DNA from: Betaproteobacteria bacterium
GTDB taxonomy: Bacteria; Pseudomonadota; Gammaproteobacteria; Burkholderiales; Burkholderiaceae_C
Direction: 5' to 3'
DNA length: 36,604 nucleotides
Assembly (NCBI GenBank): GCA_024641925.1
Contig: JAHECB010000010.1
Location: 1 to 36,604, forward strand
Shown: piece after piece, positions 15,909 to 23,557 of the stretch
Layout: each line of letters opens with the position of its first letter
How positions within the stretch are numbered: position 1 is the first letter of the stretch
The notes under the pieces: generated by a model
The model's input: only the letters and a program-made list of their open reading frames with translations
Database searches by the model: none
Told to the model about the DNA's origin: nothing
Position numbers and translations under genes: made by a program

Positions 15909-16136
15909 TCAGGCCGCCGGGCCGGCCACCACGGTGACCTGCGTGTCACCCAACACCACCATCGCGCCGGGCCGCAGCTTGCAGGTCTTGCGCAGTTCCA
16001 CCTGGCCGTCCACCTGCACCACCCCTTGCGCCACCAGCATCTTGGCGGCGCCGCCGCTGGGTGCCAGTCCGGTGAGTTTGAGCAGGTGGTCCAGCGTGAC
16101 GAATTCGCCGCGCACTTCGAAGTTGAGCGTGTTCAT
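15909..16136 (-). CDS. Small S4-domain RNA-binding protein (YbcJ-like)
   Basis: This 75-residue protein is essentially a single S4 domain: FVTLDHLLKLTGLAPSGGAA, then LVAQGVVQVDGQVELRKTCK, the helix-turn-strand that binds structured RNA. Length and layout match the YbcJ family of free-standing S4 proteins, thought to act on ribosomal or other RNA. The start ATG at 16136 is divergent from the gene at 16215. Bases 15770-15908 between it and the SDR gene show no feature I can name. Confidence 0.88.
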   Translation of the reverse strand: MNTLNFEVRGEFVTLDHLLKLTGLAPSGGAAKMLVAQGVVQVDGQVELRKTCKLRPGAMVVLGDTQVTVVAGPAA

Positions 16137-16203
16137 GGACGTGGATCATCCCCCGAAACAGCCCTGTCCGGCAGCAACGGTTGGCGGCGCACGCCAGCAA
16201 CGT

Positions 16204-16209
16204 AGCATC
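16204..16209 (+). promoter_or_regulatory. Candidate -10 element immediately before a start codon
   Basis: TAGCAT lies 5 bases before the ATG at 16215, and no ribosome site is seen. This would give a leaderless or very short-leader message, as proposed for the motifs at 8324 and 13465. Confidence 0.3.
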
Positions 16210-16214
16210 GGCAC

Positions 16215-16706
16215 ATGAACGATGAAACCTTGCAACCCGACGACGACGCCCCCATCCACGAACCCCGCCACTGGCGCGACAACGGCTGGACCGCGGTGGT
16301 CATCAAAAACGACGACGACGAAGGCTGGGCCGTGTCCATGACACCCGACGGCCAGTCCGAGCCCGCGCTGATCGGCCCGTGGACCATGGGCCGCGACAAG
16401 AAAAATCCCAAGCCGCTGGACACGAATGCATTCAATACCCTCGTGAAAACCGCGCATGAGGTGGTGCGCCGGCACGAACAGCACCTGCAGGCCACCTTGC
16501 ACAAGTCGGTGGATATCAGCACGGCCGACGGCGACGTCAAGATCACGCTGGACATCGTGCCCGACGAGTACGAGCCTTATGCGATGCTGACCGCGCTGGA
16601 TGCCGACGGCGAACAGGTCGCTCAGGTCAAGGTGTCAGCCGGTTTCAAGCTCAACAACGCCAGCGCCCAACGCTGGGCCGACGCGGGGTTTGTCAGGCCG
16701 GGCTGA
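16215..16706 (+). CDS. Conserved-type hypothetical protein, acidic
   Basis: I do not recognise a named domain. The 163-residue, cytoplasmic-looking protein has an acidic N-terminus, then WTAVVIKNDDDEGWAVSM, a region with GPWTMGRDKKNPKPLD, and a helix EVVRRHEQHLQATLHK. The second half, STADGDVKITLDIVPDEYEP, is beta-rich. Codon usage is like its neighbours, supporting a genuine gene. It is flanked by the divergent S4 gene and the convergent IclR gene (16 bases after its stop). Confidence 0.75.
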   Translation: MNDETLQPDDDAPIHEPRHWRDNGWTAVVIKNDDDEGWAVSMTPDGQSEPALIGPWTMGRDKKNPKPLDTNAFNTLVKTAHEVVRRHEQHLQATLHKSVDISTADGDVKITLDIVPDEYEPYAMLTALDADGEQVAQVKVSAGFKLNNASAQRWADAGFVRPG

Positions 16707-16722
16707 ACCGCTCCACGCAGCG

Positions 16723-17523
16723 TCAGAGCAATTCACCCATCCGCCGCGCCGCGGCCTGCAGCGCCGGCAGTCGCGCGATGGCGTCGTCGGCCGACATGCG
16801 CGCCACCGGCGCGTGCACAGCCACGGCAGCGCGCACGGCACCGGTGGCGTCGCGCACGGGCACCGCCAGCGCTATCAGGCCGGGGATGAACTCCTCGCGG
16901 TCCAGTGCGTGCCCGCAGGCGGCGATGGCTTCGCATTCGCTGCGCAGCGCGCTCTGCGTGGTCAGCGTGTTGGGCGTCAGCCGGGCCAGCGGCACCTCGG
17001 CCAGCAGCTTGTTGCGGCGCGGTGCATCCAGATGCGCCAGCAGCAGCTTGCCGCTGGCGGTGCAGTGCAGCGGCACATGCGTGCCCACGTCCAGCGTCAG
17101 CCGCCAGGGCCAGGGTGCTTCCACACGGTCCAGGTACAGCACGCTGGCACCGTCCAGGGTGGTGAAGTTGCAGGTTTCGCCCACCTGCGCCACCAGCGCT
17201 GCCAGCACCTCATGGCGCAGCCCGCGCACCGTGCCGTGGTTCAGCGTGGCCAGCGCCAGGCTGCGCAGGGCCGGGCCCACGGCAAAACTGCGCTCTTCCA
17301 CGTCGCGTACCAGAAAGCCGGTGTCCAGCAACTGCATGCACAAACGGTGTGTGGTGGCTTTGGGCAGGGCCAGCCGCTGCGACAGGTCGGCCAGCGTCAG
17401 CGCGCGGCTTTCGTCAGCCAGCAGCGACAGCAAGCGCAGCGTGCGTTCTGCTGCACTGGCGGTGTCGCTGGGTTTGGGGGCTGAGGGCGTTTCGGGCAGC
17501 GGGTGGGAAGGCTTGGCCTGCAT
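16723..17523 (-). CDS. IclR-family transcriptional regulator
   Basis: The 266-residue protein has an N-terminal winged helix at about residues 22-80 (ALTLADLSQRLALPKATTHR, then LLDTGFLVRD) and a C-terminal effector-binding domain with the family signature around CTASGKLLLAHL and FIPGLIALAVPVRDATGAV. IclR regulators sense small carboxylates or aromatics. ATG at 17523 gives a normal length; a TTG at 17556 would add 11 residues and has no better ribosome site. The gene diverges from ynjB with 252 bases between, so it may control that transporter; this is inference from position. Nothing with a clear operator pattern was found in 17524-17775. Confidence 0.9.
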   Translation of the reverse strand: MQAKPSHPLPETPSAPKPSDTASAAERTLRLLSLLADESRALTLADLSQRLALPKATTHRLCMQLLDTGFLVRDVEERSFAVGPALRSLALATLNHGTVRGLRHEVLAALVAQVGETCNFTTLDGASVLYLDRVEAPWPWRLTLDVGTHVPLHCTASGKLLLAHLDAPRRNKLLAEVPLARLTPNTLTTQSALRSECEAIAACGHALDREEFIPGLIALAVPVRDATGAVRAAVAVHAPVARMSADDAIARLPALQAAARRMGELL

Positions 17524-17775
17524 GGGGTGCCTGGGTGCAGCGAAAGAGCTGATCAATGCTGCAGTGTGCCTTGTTCAGCGATGCCCGTTGCCCAAGCCGC
17601 CGATGCCTGTCAGGCAATGTCATAGCATGTAGGCACCCCATAGACGCCATCGACAATTTCGCGCGGGCATCCTGTAAGGAGCCTGCGTCTGGCGTCGACC
17701 GACCCATTCGATCAAGGCGCCCTGCGCGGGTTTTCCCCTCGCTCCTACCGTATTGACCAGCGACCGCACCGACCC

Positions 17776-18999
17776 ATGTTCACACCCTTCTCTGTCACGC
17801 GGCGCAGTCTGTTGTTGCTGACGCTTTTTCCGGCTGGCGCGGCCCTGGCGCAGCCCACCGTGCCTTGGTCCGAGGTCCTGGCCAGGGCGCGTGGCCAGAC
17901 GGTTTATTTCAACGCCTGGGCCGGCGACCAGAAAACCAACAACTTCATCGCTTGGGCGGGCAGCGAGCTGAAAACACGTTACGGCGTGCAAGTGCAGCAT
18001 GTGCGCCTGAAAGACACCGCCGAGGCGGTCACCCGGGTCATCGCCGAAAAGGCTGCCGGCCGTGATGCCAATGGGACGGTGGACCTGATCTGGATCAATG
18101 GCCCGAACTTCCTGACACTGAAAACGCAGGGTTTGCTTTACGGGCCGGTGACGCCGACGCTGCCCAATTTCCGCTTGGTCGACACCACCAGCAAGCGTTC
18201 CAACATCATCGACTTCACCACCCCTGTGGACGGCTACGCGGTGCCCTGGCGGCTGGCCCAGATCGTGTTTGTGTACGACAGCGCCCGCCTGCGCAACCCG
18301 GCGCAGGTGCCGCGTTCGGCCGCCGACCTGCTGGCCTGGGCGCGCCAACATCCCGGCCGTCTGACGCACCCGAACGCCAGCAACTTTTTGGGCGCCACCT
18401 TCCTGAAGCAGATGATCTACGACCTGGCCCCGGACGCCGCCATGATGCAGCAGCCGGCCACCGACGACAGTTACGCCCAGGTTTCTGCACCGCTGTGGGC
18501 CTGGTACGAACAGCTGCGGCCCCTGCTGTGGCGCAGCGGCCGCCAGTTTCCGGAAAACGGCTCGGCGCAGCGGCAGTTGCTGAACGACGGCGAGATCGAC
18601 ATCACGCTGTCGTTCAACCCCGCCGAAGCCGCCGTGTCGGCCGCTGCGGGCTTGTTGCCAACCACCGTCAGAACCTTCACGCTGCGACGCGGCAGCATCG
18701 GCAACACCAGTTTTGTCGCCATTCCGTACAACGCTGCCCACAAGGAAGGCGCCATGGTGCTGGCCAATTTTCTGCTGGAACCGGCCACGCAGGCCCGGGC
18801 GCAGGATATCCAGGAAATCGGCAGCCTGAACGTGCTGGACATGGCCAAGCTGTCGGCGGCGCAGCGCGCGCTGTTCGATCGCCTGACCCCCAGCGCGGCC
18901 TTGCCCAGTGCCGCCGACCTGGGGCAGCCGCAACTGGAGCCCCACGCCAGCTGGATGACCCGTGTGACCGCCGACTGGCAACGCCGCATCAGCCCGTGA
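17776..18999 (+). CDS. ynjB: YnjB-type ABC transporter substrate-binding protein
   Basis: The 407-residue protein has a signal peptide (VTRRSLLLLTLFPAGAALA, cleaved before Gln) and then the periplasmic binding-protein fold seen in YnjB: GQTVYFNAWAGDQKTNNFIA, VDLIWINGPNFLTLKTQGLL and FLGATFLKQMIYDL. It captures a small solute in the periplasm and delivers it to YnjCD. E. coli YnjB is of similar length; its substrate is not firmly known. The stop overlaps the GTG of ynjC (GTGA, 18996-18999). I saw no TPP riboswitch or other structured leader in 17524-17775. Confidence 0.85.
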   Translation: MFTPFSVTRRSLLLLTLFPAGAALAQPTVPWSEVLARARGQTVYFNAWAGDQKTNNFIAWAGSELKTRYGVQVQHVRLKDTAEAVTRVIAEKAAGRDANGTVDLIWINGPNFLTLKTQGLLYGPVTPTLPNFRLVDTTSKRSNIIDFTTPVDGYAVPWRLAQIVFVYDSARLRNPAQVPRSAADLLAWARQHPGRLTHPNASNFLGATFLKQMIYDLAPDAAMMQQPATDDSYAQVSAPLWAWYEQLRPLLWRSGRQFPENGSAQRQLLNDGEIDITLSFNPAEAAVSAAAGLLPTTVRTFTLRRGSIGNTSFVAIPYNAAHKEGAMVLANFLLEPATQARAQDIQEIGSLNVLDMAKLSAAQRALFDRLTPSAALPSAADLGQPQLEPHASWMTRVTADWQRRISP

Positions 19000-20699
19000 G
19001 CCGCCGGCTGCTGCGCTGGGCGCCGCCGCTGACGGTAGTGGCTTTCATGCTGCCCATCGGTGCCGGCCTGCTGGGCACCTTGCTGCCGGCGTTGGGCCAC
19101 ATGCCGGCCATTGGCGCACAGGGTTGGGGCTTGCAGGCCTGGCAGACGCTGCTGGCCTACCCGGGCTTTGTGTCCAGTCTGCAACTGACACTGTTCACCG
19201 GGCTGCTGAGCACGGTCTTGTCCGTGCTGCTGGCCCTGGGGCTGGCTGCCGCGGTGGCGCATCAACGCTGGGCCCGGCGTCTGGGCGCCTGGATGGCGCC
19301 GGTGCTGGCCACACCGCACTCGGCACTGGCAATCGGTTTTGCGTTTCTGATTGCACCCTCGGGTTGGCTGGTGCGCCTGGTATCGCCGGGCCTGACCGGC
19401 TGGAGCTTGCCGCCAGATGTCAGCACCGTGGGCCACCCCGCCGGGCTGGCCCTGGTGGCCTGCCTGTTGCTGAAAGAGGTGCCCTACCTGATGCTGATGA
19501 CGCTGGGTGCCCTCAATCAGGTCGCCGCCCCCGCCCACATGGCTGCGGCGCGAGCGCTGGGGTACCGGCCGGCGCAGGCCTATGTGCAGGTGGTGCTGCC
19601 CCAGGTCTATCCGCAAATCCGGCTGCCGGTGTATGCGGTGCTGGCGTTTTCGCTGTCGGTGGTGGACGTGGCCATGATCCTGGGTCCCGGCAACCCGCCC
19701 ACGCTGGCTGTGCTGGCCGTGCGCTGGTTCAGCGCGCCCGACGTGCAGTGGTACCCGCCGGCGGCGGCAGCCGCCATGCTGCTGCTGGGCTTGGTGGCCG
19801 GCGCCATCGCGCTGTGGCATGGGCTGGAACGTGTTGTGGCGCGGCTGGGCCGTTGGTGGGCCGAAAGCGGCCGGCGCAGCCGTGTGACCAGCGACCTGGC
19901 GCTGGCCGCCGCAGCCACCTGCGCGGTGTTGCTGGCCGCCACAATGGCGGTGCTGGTCGTCCTGCTGCTGTGGTCGCTGACGCAGCATTGGCGCTACCCT
20001 GACGCGCTGCCGGCGGCCTGGACGCTGGCCCATTGGCAACAGCAGGGCGTCAGCCTGGTCGGGCCGGCCACCAACACCTGGGTCATCGGGTTGGCGTCTA
20101 CTTTGGTGGCACTGGCGCTGGTCGTGGCCTGCCTGGAAAACGAGTCGCTGCACCAACGGTCTGGCGCTGCGGCGTCATCGGTGGGCCAGCGCAGCCTGTG
20201 GCTGCTGTACCTGCCTTTGCTGGTGCCTCAGGTGGCCTTCTTGTTTGGTGCCCAGGTGCTGCTGGTGCGGGTCAGCCTGGACGGCCAGATCGGTGCCGTG
20301 ATCTGGACCCACCTGATATTTGTGCTGCCTTACCTGTTCCTGTCCCTGGCGGAGCCGTGGCGCGCCTTTGACGTGCGCTACGCGCGCACGGCTGCGAGCC
20401 TGGGCGCGTCGCCTTGGCGCGTGTTCTGGCGCATCAAGCTGCCCATTCTGTTGAAACCCACGCTGATTGCCTGCGCCGTGGCCTTTGCCGTCAGCGTGGG
20501 CCAGTACCTGCCCACACTGTTTGCGGGCAGCGGCCGTGTGGCCACGCTCACCACCGAAGCGGTGACGCTGTCGTCGGGCGCCGACCGCCGCGTGACCGCC
20601 GTGTGGGCCATGCTGCAGGCAGCGCTGCCTTTCATCGCGTATGCGCTGGCCGCCGCGTTGCCCCGGCTGCTGTTTGTCAACCGCAAAGGCCTGGCATGA
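18996..20699 (+). CDS. ynjC: YnjC-type fused ABC transporter permease
   Basis: The 567-residue membrane protein contains two permease units in one chain, as in YnjC and ThiP. The first half has its coupling (EAA-like) loop around AARALGYRPAQAYVQVVLPQ; the second has a clear loop AASLGASPWRVFWRIKLPIL. About 12 hydrophobic segments are visible. GTG at 18996 overlaps the ynjB stop and starts a typical N-terminus (SRRLLRWAPPLT); the frame stays open upstream inside ynjB, but only as an overlapping shadow. ynjD follows with an ATGA overlap at 20696-20699. Confidence 0.88.
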   Translation: MSRRLLRWAPPLTVVAFMLPIGAGLLGTLLPALGHMPAIGAQGWGLQAWQTLLAYPGFVSSLQLTLFTGLLSTVLSVLLALGLAAAVAHQRWARRLGAWMAPVLATPHSALAIGFAFLIAPSGWLVRLVSPGLTGWSLPPDVSTVGHPAGLALVACLLLKEVPYLMLMTLGALNQVAAPAHMAAARALGYRPAQAYVQVVLPQVYPQIRLPVYAVLAFSLSVVDVAMILGPGNPPTLAVLAVRWFSAPDVQWYPPAAAAAMLLLGLVAGAIALWHGLERVVARLGRWWAESGRRSRVTSDLALAAAATCAVLLAATMAVLVVLLLWSLTQHWRYPDALPAAWTLAHWQQQGVSLVGPATNTWVIGLASTLVALALVVACLENESLHQRSGAAASSVGQRSLWLLYLPLLVPQVAFLFGAQVLLVRVSLDGQIGAVIWTHLIFVLPYLFLSLAEPWRAFDVRYARTAASLGASPWRVFWRIKLPILLKPTLIACAVAFAVSVGQYLPTLFAGSGRVATLTTEAVTLSSGADRRVTAVWAMLQAALPFIAYALAAALPRLLFVNRKGLA

Positions 20700-21349
20700 A
20701 CACCGCCGGTCAAGCACTGCATTTGCGCGATCTGCACATCACCCTCGCCGGGCGACATCTGATCACGGGCCTCAACGCCACCGTGGTCGCCGGCGACTGC
20801 CTGACGCTGATGGGCCCCAGCGGCTGCGGCAAGTCCACCCTGTTGGCTTATCTGGCCGGCACGCTGGAGCCGGTGTTCGACGCCAGCGGCAGCGTGCGTG
20901 TGGGCGACACCGAGCTGACCGGGCTGGCGCCCGAGCGGCGTGGTGTGGGCATCCTGTTCCAGGACGACTTGCTGTTCCCGCATCTGTCCGTGGGCGGCAA
21001 CCTGGCGTTTGCTTTGCCGGCCTCTGTTCGACCCCGTGCTCGGCGCGCCGAGCTCATCGACGCGGCGCTGCTGGAGGCAGGCTTGCCCGGTTTTGCGCGA
21101 CGCGACCCGGCCACACTGTCGGGTGGCCAGCGGGCCCGGGTGGCGCTGATGCGCACCCTGCTGGCGCAGCCGCGTGTGCTGCTGCTGGACGAACCGTTCA
21201 ACAAGCTGGACGCGCAGCTGCGAAGCGACTTCCGCAACTTTGTTTTTGAACACGCACGCCAGCATGCGCTGCCGGTGCTGCTGGTCACCCACGATGAAGC
21301 CGATGCCCAGGCGGCGGGTGGCCAGGTCATCAACCTGGGTGCGGCATGA
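20696..21349 (+). CDS. ynjD: YnjD-type ABC transporter ATP-binding protein
   Basis: The 217-residue ATPase has the same length as E. coli YnjD. Walker A is GPSGCGKST (K46), the Q-loop is in LFQDDLLF, the signature LSGGQ is at 141-145, Walker B is VLLLDEPF (D165, E166) and the H-loop is VTHDEAD. It energises transport through YnjC. It overlaps the genes before and after it by four bases each (ATGA), so the transporter and the kinase at 21346 are translated together. Confidence 0.9.
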   Translation: MNTAGQALHLRDLHITLAGRHLITGLNATVVAGDCLTLMGPSGCGKSTLLAYLAGTLEPVFDASGSVRVGDTELTGLAPERRGVGILFQDDLLFPHLSVGGNLAFALPASVRPRARRAELIDAALLEAGLPGFARRDPATLSGGQRARVALMRTLLAQPRVLLLDEPFNKLDAQLRSDFRNFVFEHARQHALPVLLVTHDEADAQAAGGQVINLGAA

Positions 21350-22419
21350 GTGACGCGGCTTCGGCCCCAGGCGTCGACGGCTTGTTGCAAGGCCTGCGTT
21401 GGGCGCTGTGTGAAACGCGGTCGCCGTTTGCCGAGTGTCCTTTGCAGATGCTGACGGACAAGGGCCTGGCCCACCACCACGTGCGCCTGCAGGGCAGTGG
21501 ACTGCTGGCCCGCTTGCCCAAACAAAGCCAGATGGGTTTGCCGGCAGCCGAGAACCTGGCCTACGAAGCGGCGTGTTTCCAGCGTGCAGCCGCCAGCGGG
21601 CATGTGCCGATCTTGGCGGGCACGCTGGCACCTGGTGCCCGTTTGCCGCGGGGCGGTCTGCTGGTGCAAGAGATTGTGGGAAGGCCCATACGCCTGCCCG
21701 AAGACCTGCACACCATGGTTGCAGCCCTGGCAGCCCTCCACGCACTGCCGCTGCCCGGGCCTGACCAGCGCCAACCGCTGCTGGACGCGGCCGACCCGCT
21801 GCAAGCCCTTCAGCAAGAAATCCAGGCCCAGGCCGTTCATCTGGGCAGTGCCGGTCTGGACGCACCCACGCGCCAGCTCATCGACGGCGCCCTGGCGCGT
21901 TTCCAGGCCTGTCTTGAACAGCCGGAAAGACCGGCCCGCCGTTTGATTGCTTTTGATGCCCACCCGGGCAACTTCCTGGTGCGCAACGATGGCCAGGCCG
22001 TGCTGGTGGATCTCGAAAAGGCCCGCTACAGCCACCCGCCGCTGGACCTGGCCCACGCCACGCTGTACACGTCCACCACCTGGGACGTGGCCAGCAGTGC
22101 CGAGCTGAACCCGCAGCAGGTGGCGCAGGCTTGCCTGGCCTGGGAGGCAGCCTGCAACCTGGGCCGCAGCCAGCGGTCGTGGCTGGTGCCCTTGCGCGCC
22201 GGCATGTGGCTGTGGTCGGTGACCTGGTGCGCCAAGTGGCGGGTGCTGTCACCGCGCCAGGTACAGACGGCGGTGGACGGCGAAGACTGGTCGCAGGCGC
22301 TGACCGCCCAAGACCTGGTGGCGCATGTGCGCGAGCGGGTGGACTGTTACCTGAGCCGGCCTGTCGTGCAGCGTGTGGTCGATGAGCTGGACGTGCTGCA
22401 TCGCCTGCTGGGAAGCTGA
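21346..22419 (+). CDS. APH-family small-molecule kinase coupled to ynjBCD
   Basis: The 357-residue protein has the aminoglycoside-phosphotransferase/choline-kinase fold: the catalytic loop FDAHPGNFLVRND (D204, H206, N209) and the metal-binding aspartate in VLVDLEKA (D222). Family members phosphorylate small alcohols such as choline, thiamine (ThiK), fructosamines or aminoglycosides. The ATG is inside the ynjD stop (ATGA), so its product probably acts on what YnjBCD imports. ThiK is an APH-fold thiamine kinase and YnjC resembles ThiP, so a thiamine-like substrate is one hypothesis only. The gene is convergent with the nucleoside hydrolase gene. Confidence 0.8.
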   Translation: MSDAASAPGVDGLLQGLRWALCETRSPFAECPLQMLTDKGLAHHHVRLQGSGLLARLPKQSQMGLPAAENLAYEAACFQRAAASGHVPILAGTLAPGARLPRGGLLVQEIVGRPIRLPEDLHTMVAALAALHALPLPGPDQRQPLLDAADPLQALQQEIQAQAVHLGSAGLDAPTRQLIDGALARFQACLEQPERPARRLIAFDAHPGNFLVRNDGQAVLVDLEKARYSHPPLDLAHATLYTSTTWDVASSAELNPQQVAQACLAWEAACNLGRSQRSWLVPLRAGMWLWSVTWCAKWRVLSPRQVQTAVDGEDWSQALTAQDLVAHVRERVDCYLSRPVVQRVVDELDVLHRLLGS

Positions 22420-22461
22420 ACCCGGAACCCTGTCGGCCTGCGCGCTGGGGGCTGCGTCGAT

Positions 22462-23547
22462 TCAGCCGGGCGCCGTGCGCAGCTTGCTGAAAAAGTCGTT
22501 GAAGATGGCATCACGCGCCACCGCATGCGCCTCGCGCATCAAAGGCCGGCCCGCTTGTGCGTGCCAGCGCCGGTCGTCGCCCAGCAGGGGTGTGTTGACC
22601 AGCCCGCTGGGCACCCAGGCCGGGTTCATCAGCCACGCGAAGTTGATGAAGTCCCAGATCACCCAGGAATGGGCGCCCGATCCGTCCAGGCCCAGAAAGT
22701 CCCACAGCGGGTTGTGCGTGAACAGGTGGTGCAGGTAGTGGCCGATGGCGCCGCGACCCTGCACGTAGCGCTCCATTTCGGCCAGCGACAAGCGCAGCTG
22801 CGCCCCCACGTGGTAACCCGGCAAGTACACCAATGGCACGCCGCTGTTGAACAGCACCTGCGACGCCAGCAGGTCTTGTTCCAGGTTCAGCGCAAAGTTG
22901 GTGTGTGATGCGTGCGACGGGTAGCCGGCGGTCCACACCACCACGATCTTGTGCACGATGTCGGGCGCCATCAGCAACGCGCTGGCGACGTTGGTGACGC
23001 AGCCGATGGCCACCACGTACAGCGGGTCGTCGCCTGGGTGCTCGCGTGCCGTTTGGATCAGATGGCGCACCGCCTCGCTGTCCATCGGCGCGCTGGTGCC
23101 GGCCAGGTAGCCCGGGCTGCCCCGAAAGACGCGGCCTTGTGTGGGCATCTGCAGCAGGTCGTAGACCTTCAGGATTTCGTCGTGGCTGCGTTCCATGCCG
23201 ACGTCGGGCGGGTTGAACACCGCCAGGTCCACCGTGTCCAGCGGCCATTGCCGCTGCGCAAAATGGTCCAGGCGCGCCGCGTGCTGGTGCAGCAGTTCCA
23301 GATCGGCCGCTGAGGCGCGCGAGGGATCAGCCCGTGCAGCCCGCGCCCGGATCATCTCAACGCGCCGGTGGTTGAACGAAAATGGTGCCGCATAAACCGC
23401 CACCACTTCCAGCTGCTGCGGTGACAACAGCGCCCAGGCCAAGGCAAACTGGTCGTCGATCTCGTTGGCGGCGTCGGTGTCGATGACCACGCGCACACGG
23501 CCTTGCGGTTCGGCAAGGCGCTGGCGCAACCAGTTGCTGTTCTGCAC
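22462..23547 (-). CDS. Nucleoside hydrolase (IUNH family)
   Basis: The 361-residue enzyme has the calcium-binding N-terminal motif RVVIDTDAANEIDDQFALAW (a DTDxxxEIDD variant), followed by AIGCVTNVASALL and, late in the protein, a histidine in GSGAHSWVIWD. The family cleaves the N-glycosidic bond of ribonucleosides. The variant motif may indicate a less-studied subgroup, so substrate is open. GTG at 23547 is favoured by GAAGG about 7 bases upstream; a longer frame to 23652 overlaps the preceding gene. It follows the regulator at 23558 by 10 bases, so they are probably one operon. Confidence 0.85.
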   Translation of the reverse strand: MQNSNWLRQRLAEPQGRVRVVIDTDAANEIDDQFALAWALLSPQQLEVVAVYAAPFSFNHRRVEMIRARAARADPSRASAADLELLHQHAARLDHFAQRQWPLDTVDLAVFNPPDVGMERSHDEILKVYDLLQMPTQGRVFRGSPGYLAGTSAPMDSEAVRHLIQTAREHPGDDPLYVVAIGCVTNVASALLMAPDIVHKIVVVWTAGYPSHASHTNFALNLEQDLLASQVLFNSGVPLVYLPGYHVGAQLRLSLAEMERYVQGRGAIGHYLHHLFTHNPLWDFLGLDGSGAHSWVIWDFINFAWLMNPAWVPSGLVNTPLLGDDRRWHAQAGRPLMREAHAVARDAIFNDFFSKLRTAPG

Positions 23548-23557
23548 AGCAACACCT

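Noticed and set aside
17524-17775. TPP riboswitch upstream of ynjB
   Set aside because: None of the conserved CUGAGA or ACCUGAUC-type blocks was seen, so the thiamine idea rests only on protein families.
18495-18995. Longer ynjC start inside ynjB
   Set aside because: The extra residues are out-of-frame translation of ynjB; GTG 18996 overlaps the ynjB stop like the other operon junctions.
18471-20156. Long open minus-strand frame opposite ynjC
   Set aside because: Its Gln/His/Arg-rich translation has no domain pattern and arises from the antisense of a GC-rich gene; ynjC itself has clear permease motifs.
20378-22056. Long minus-strand frames opposite ynjD and the kinase
   Set aside because: They overlap clear ATPase and kinase motifs and have shadow-like composition.
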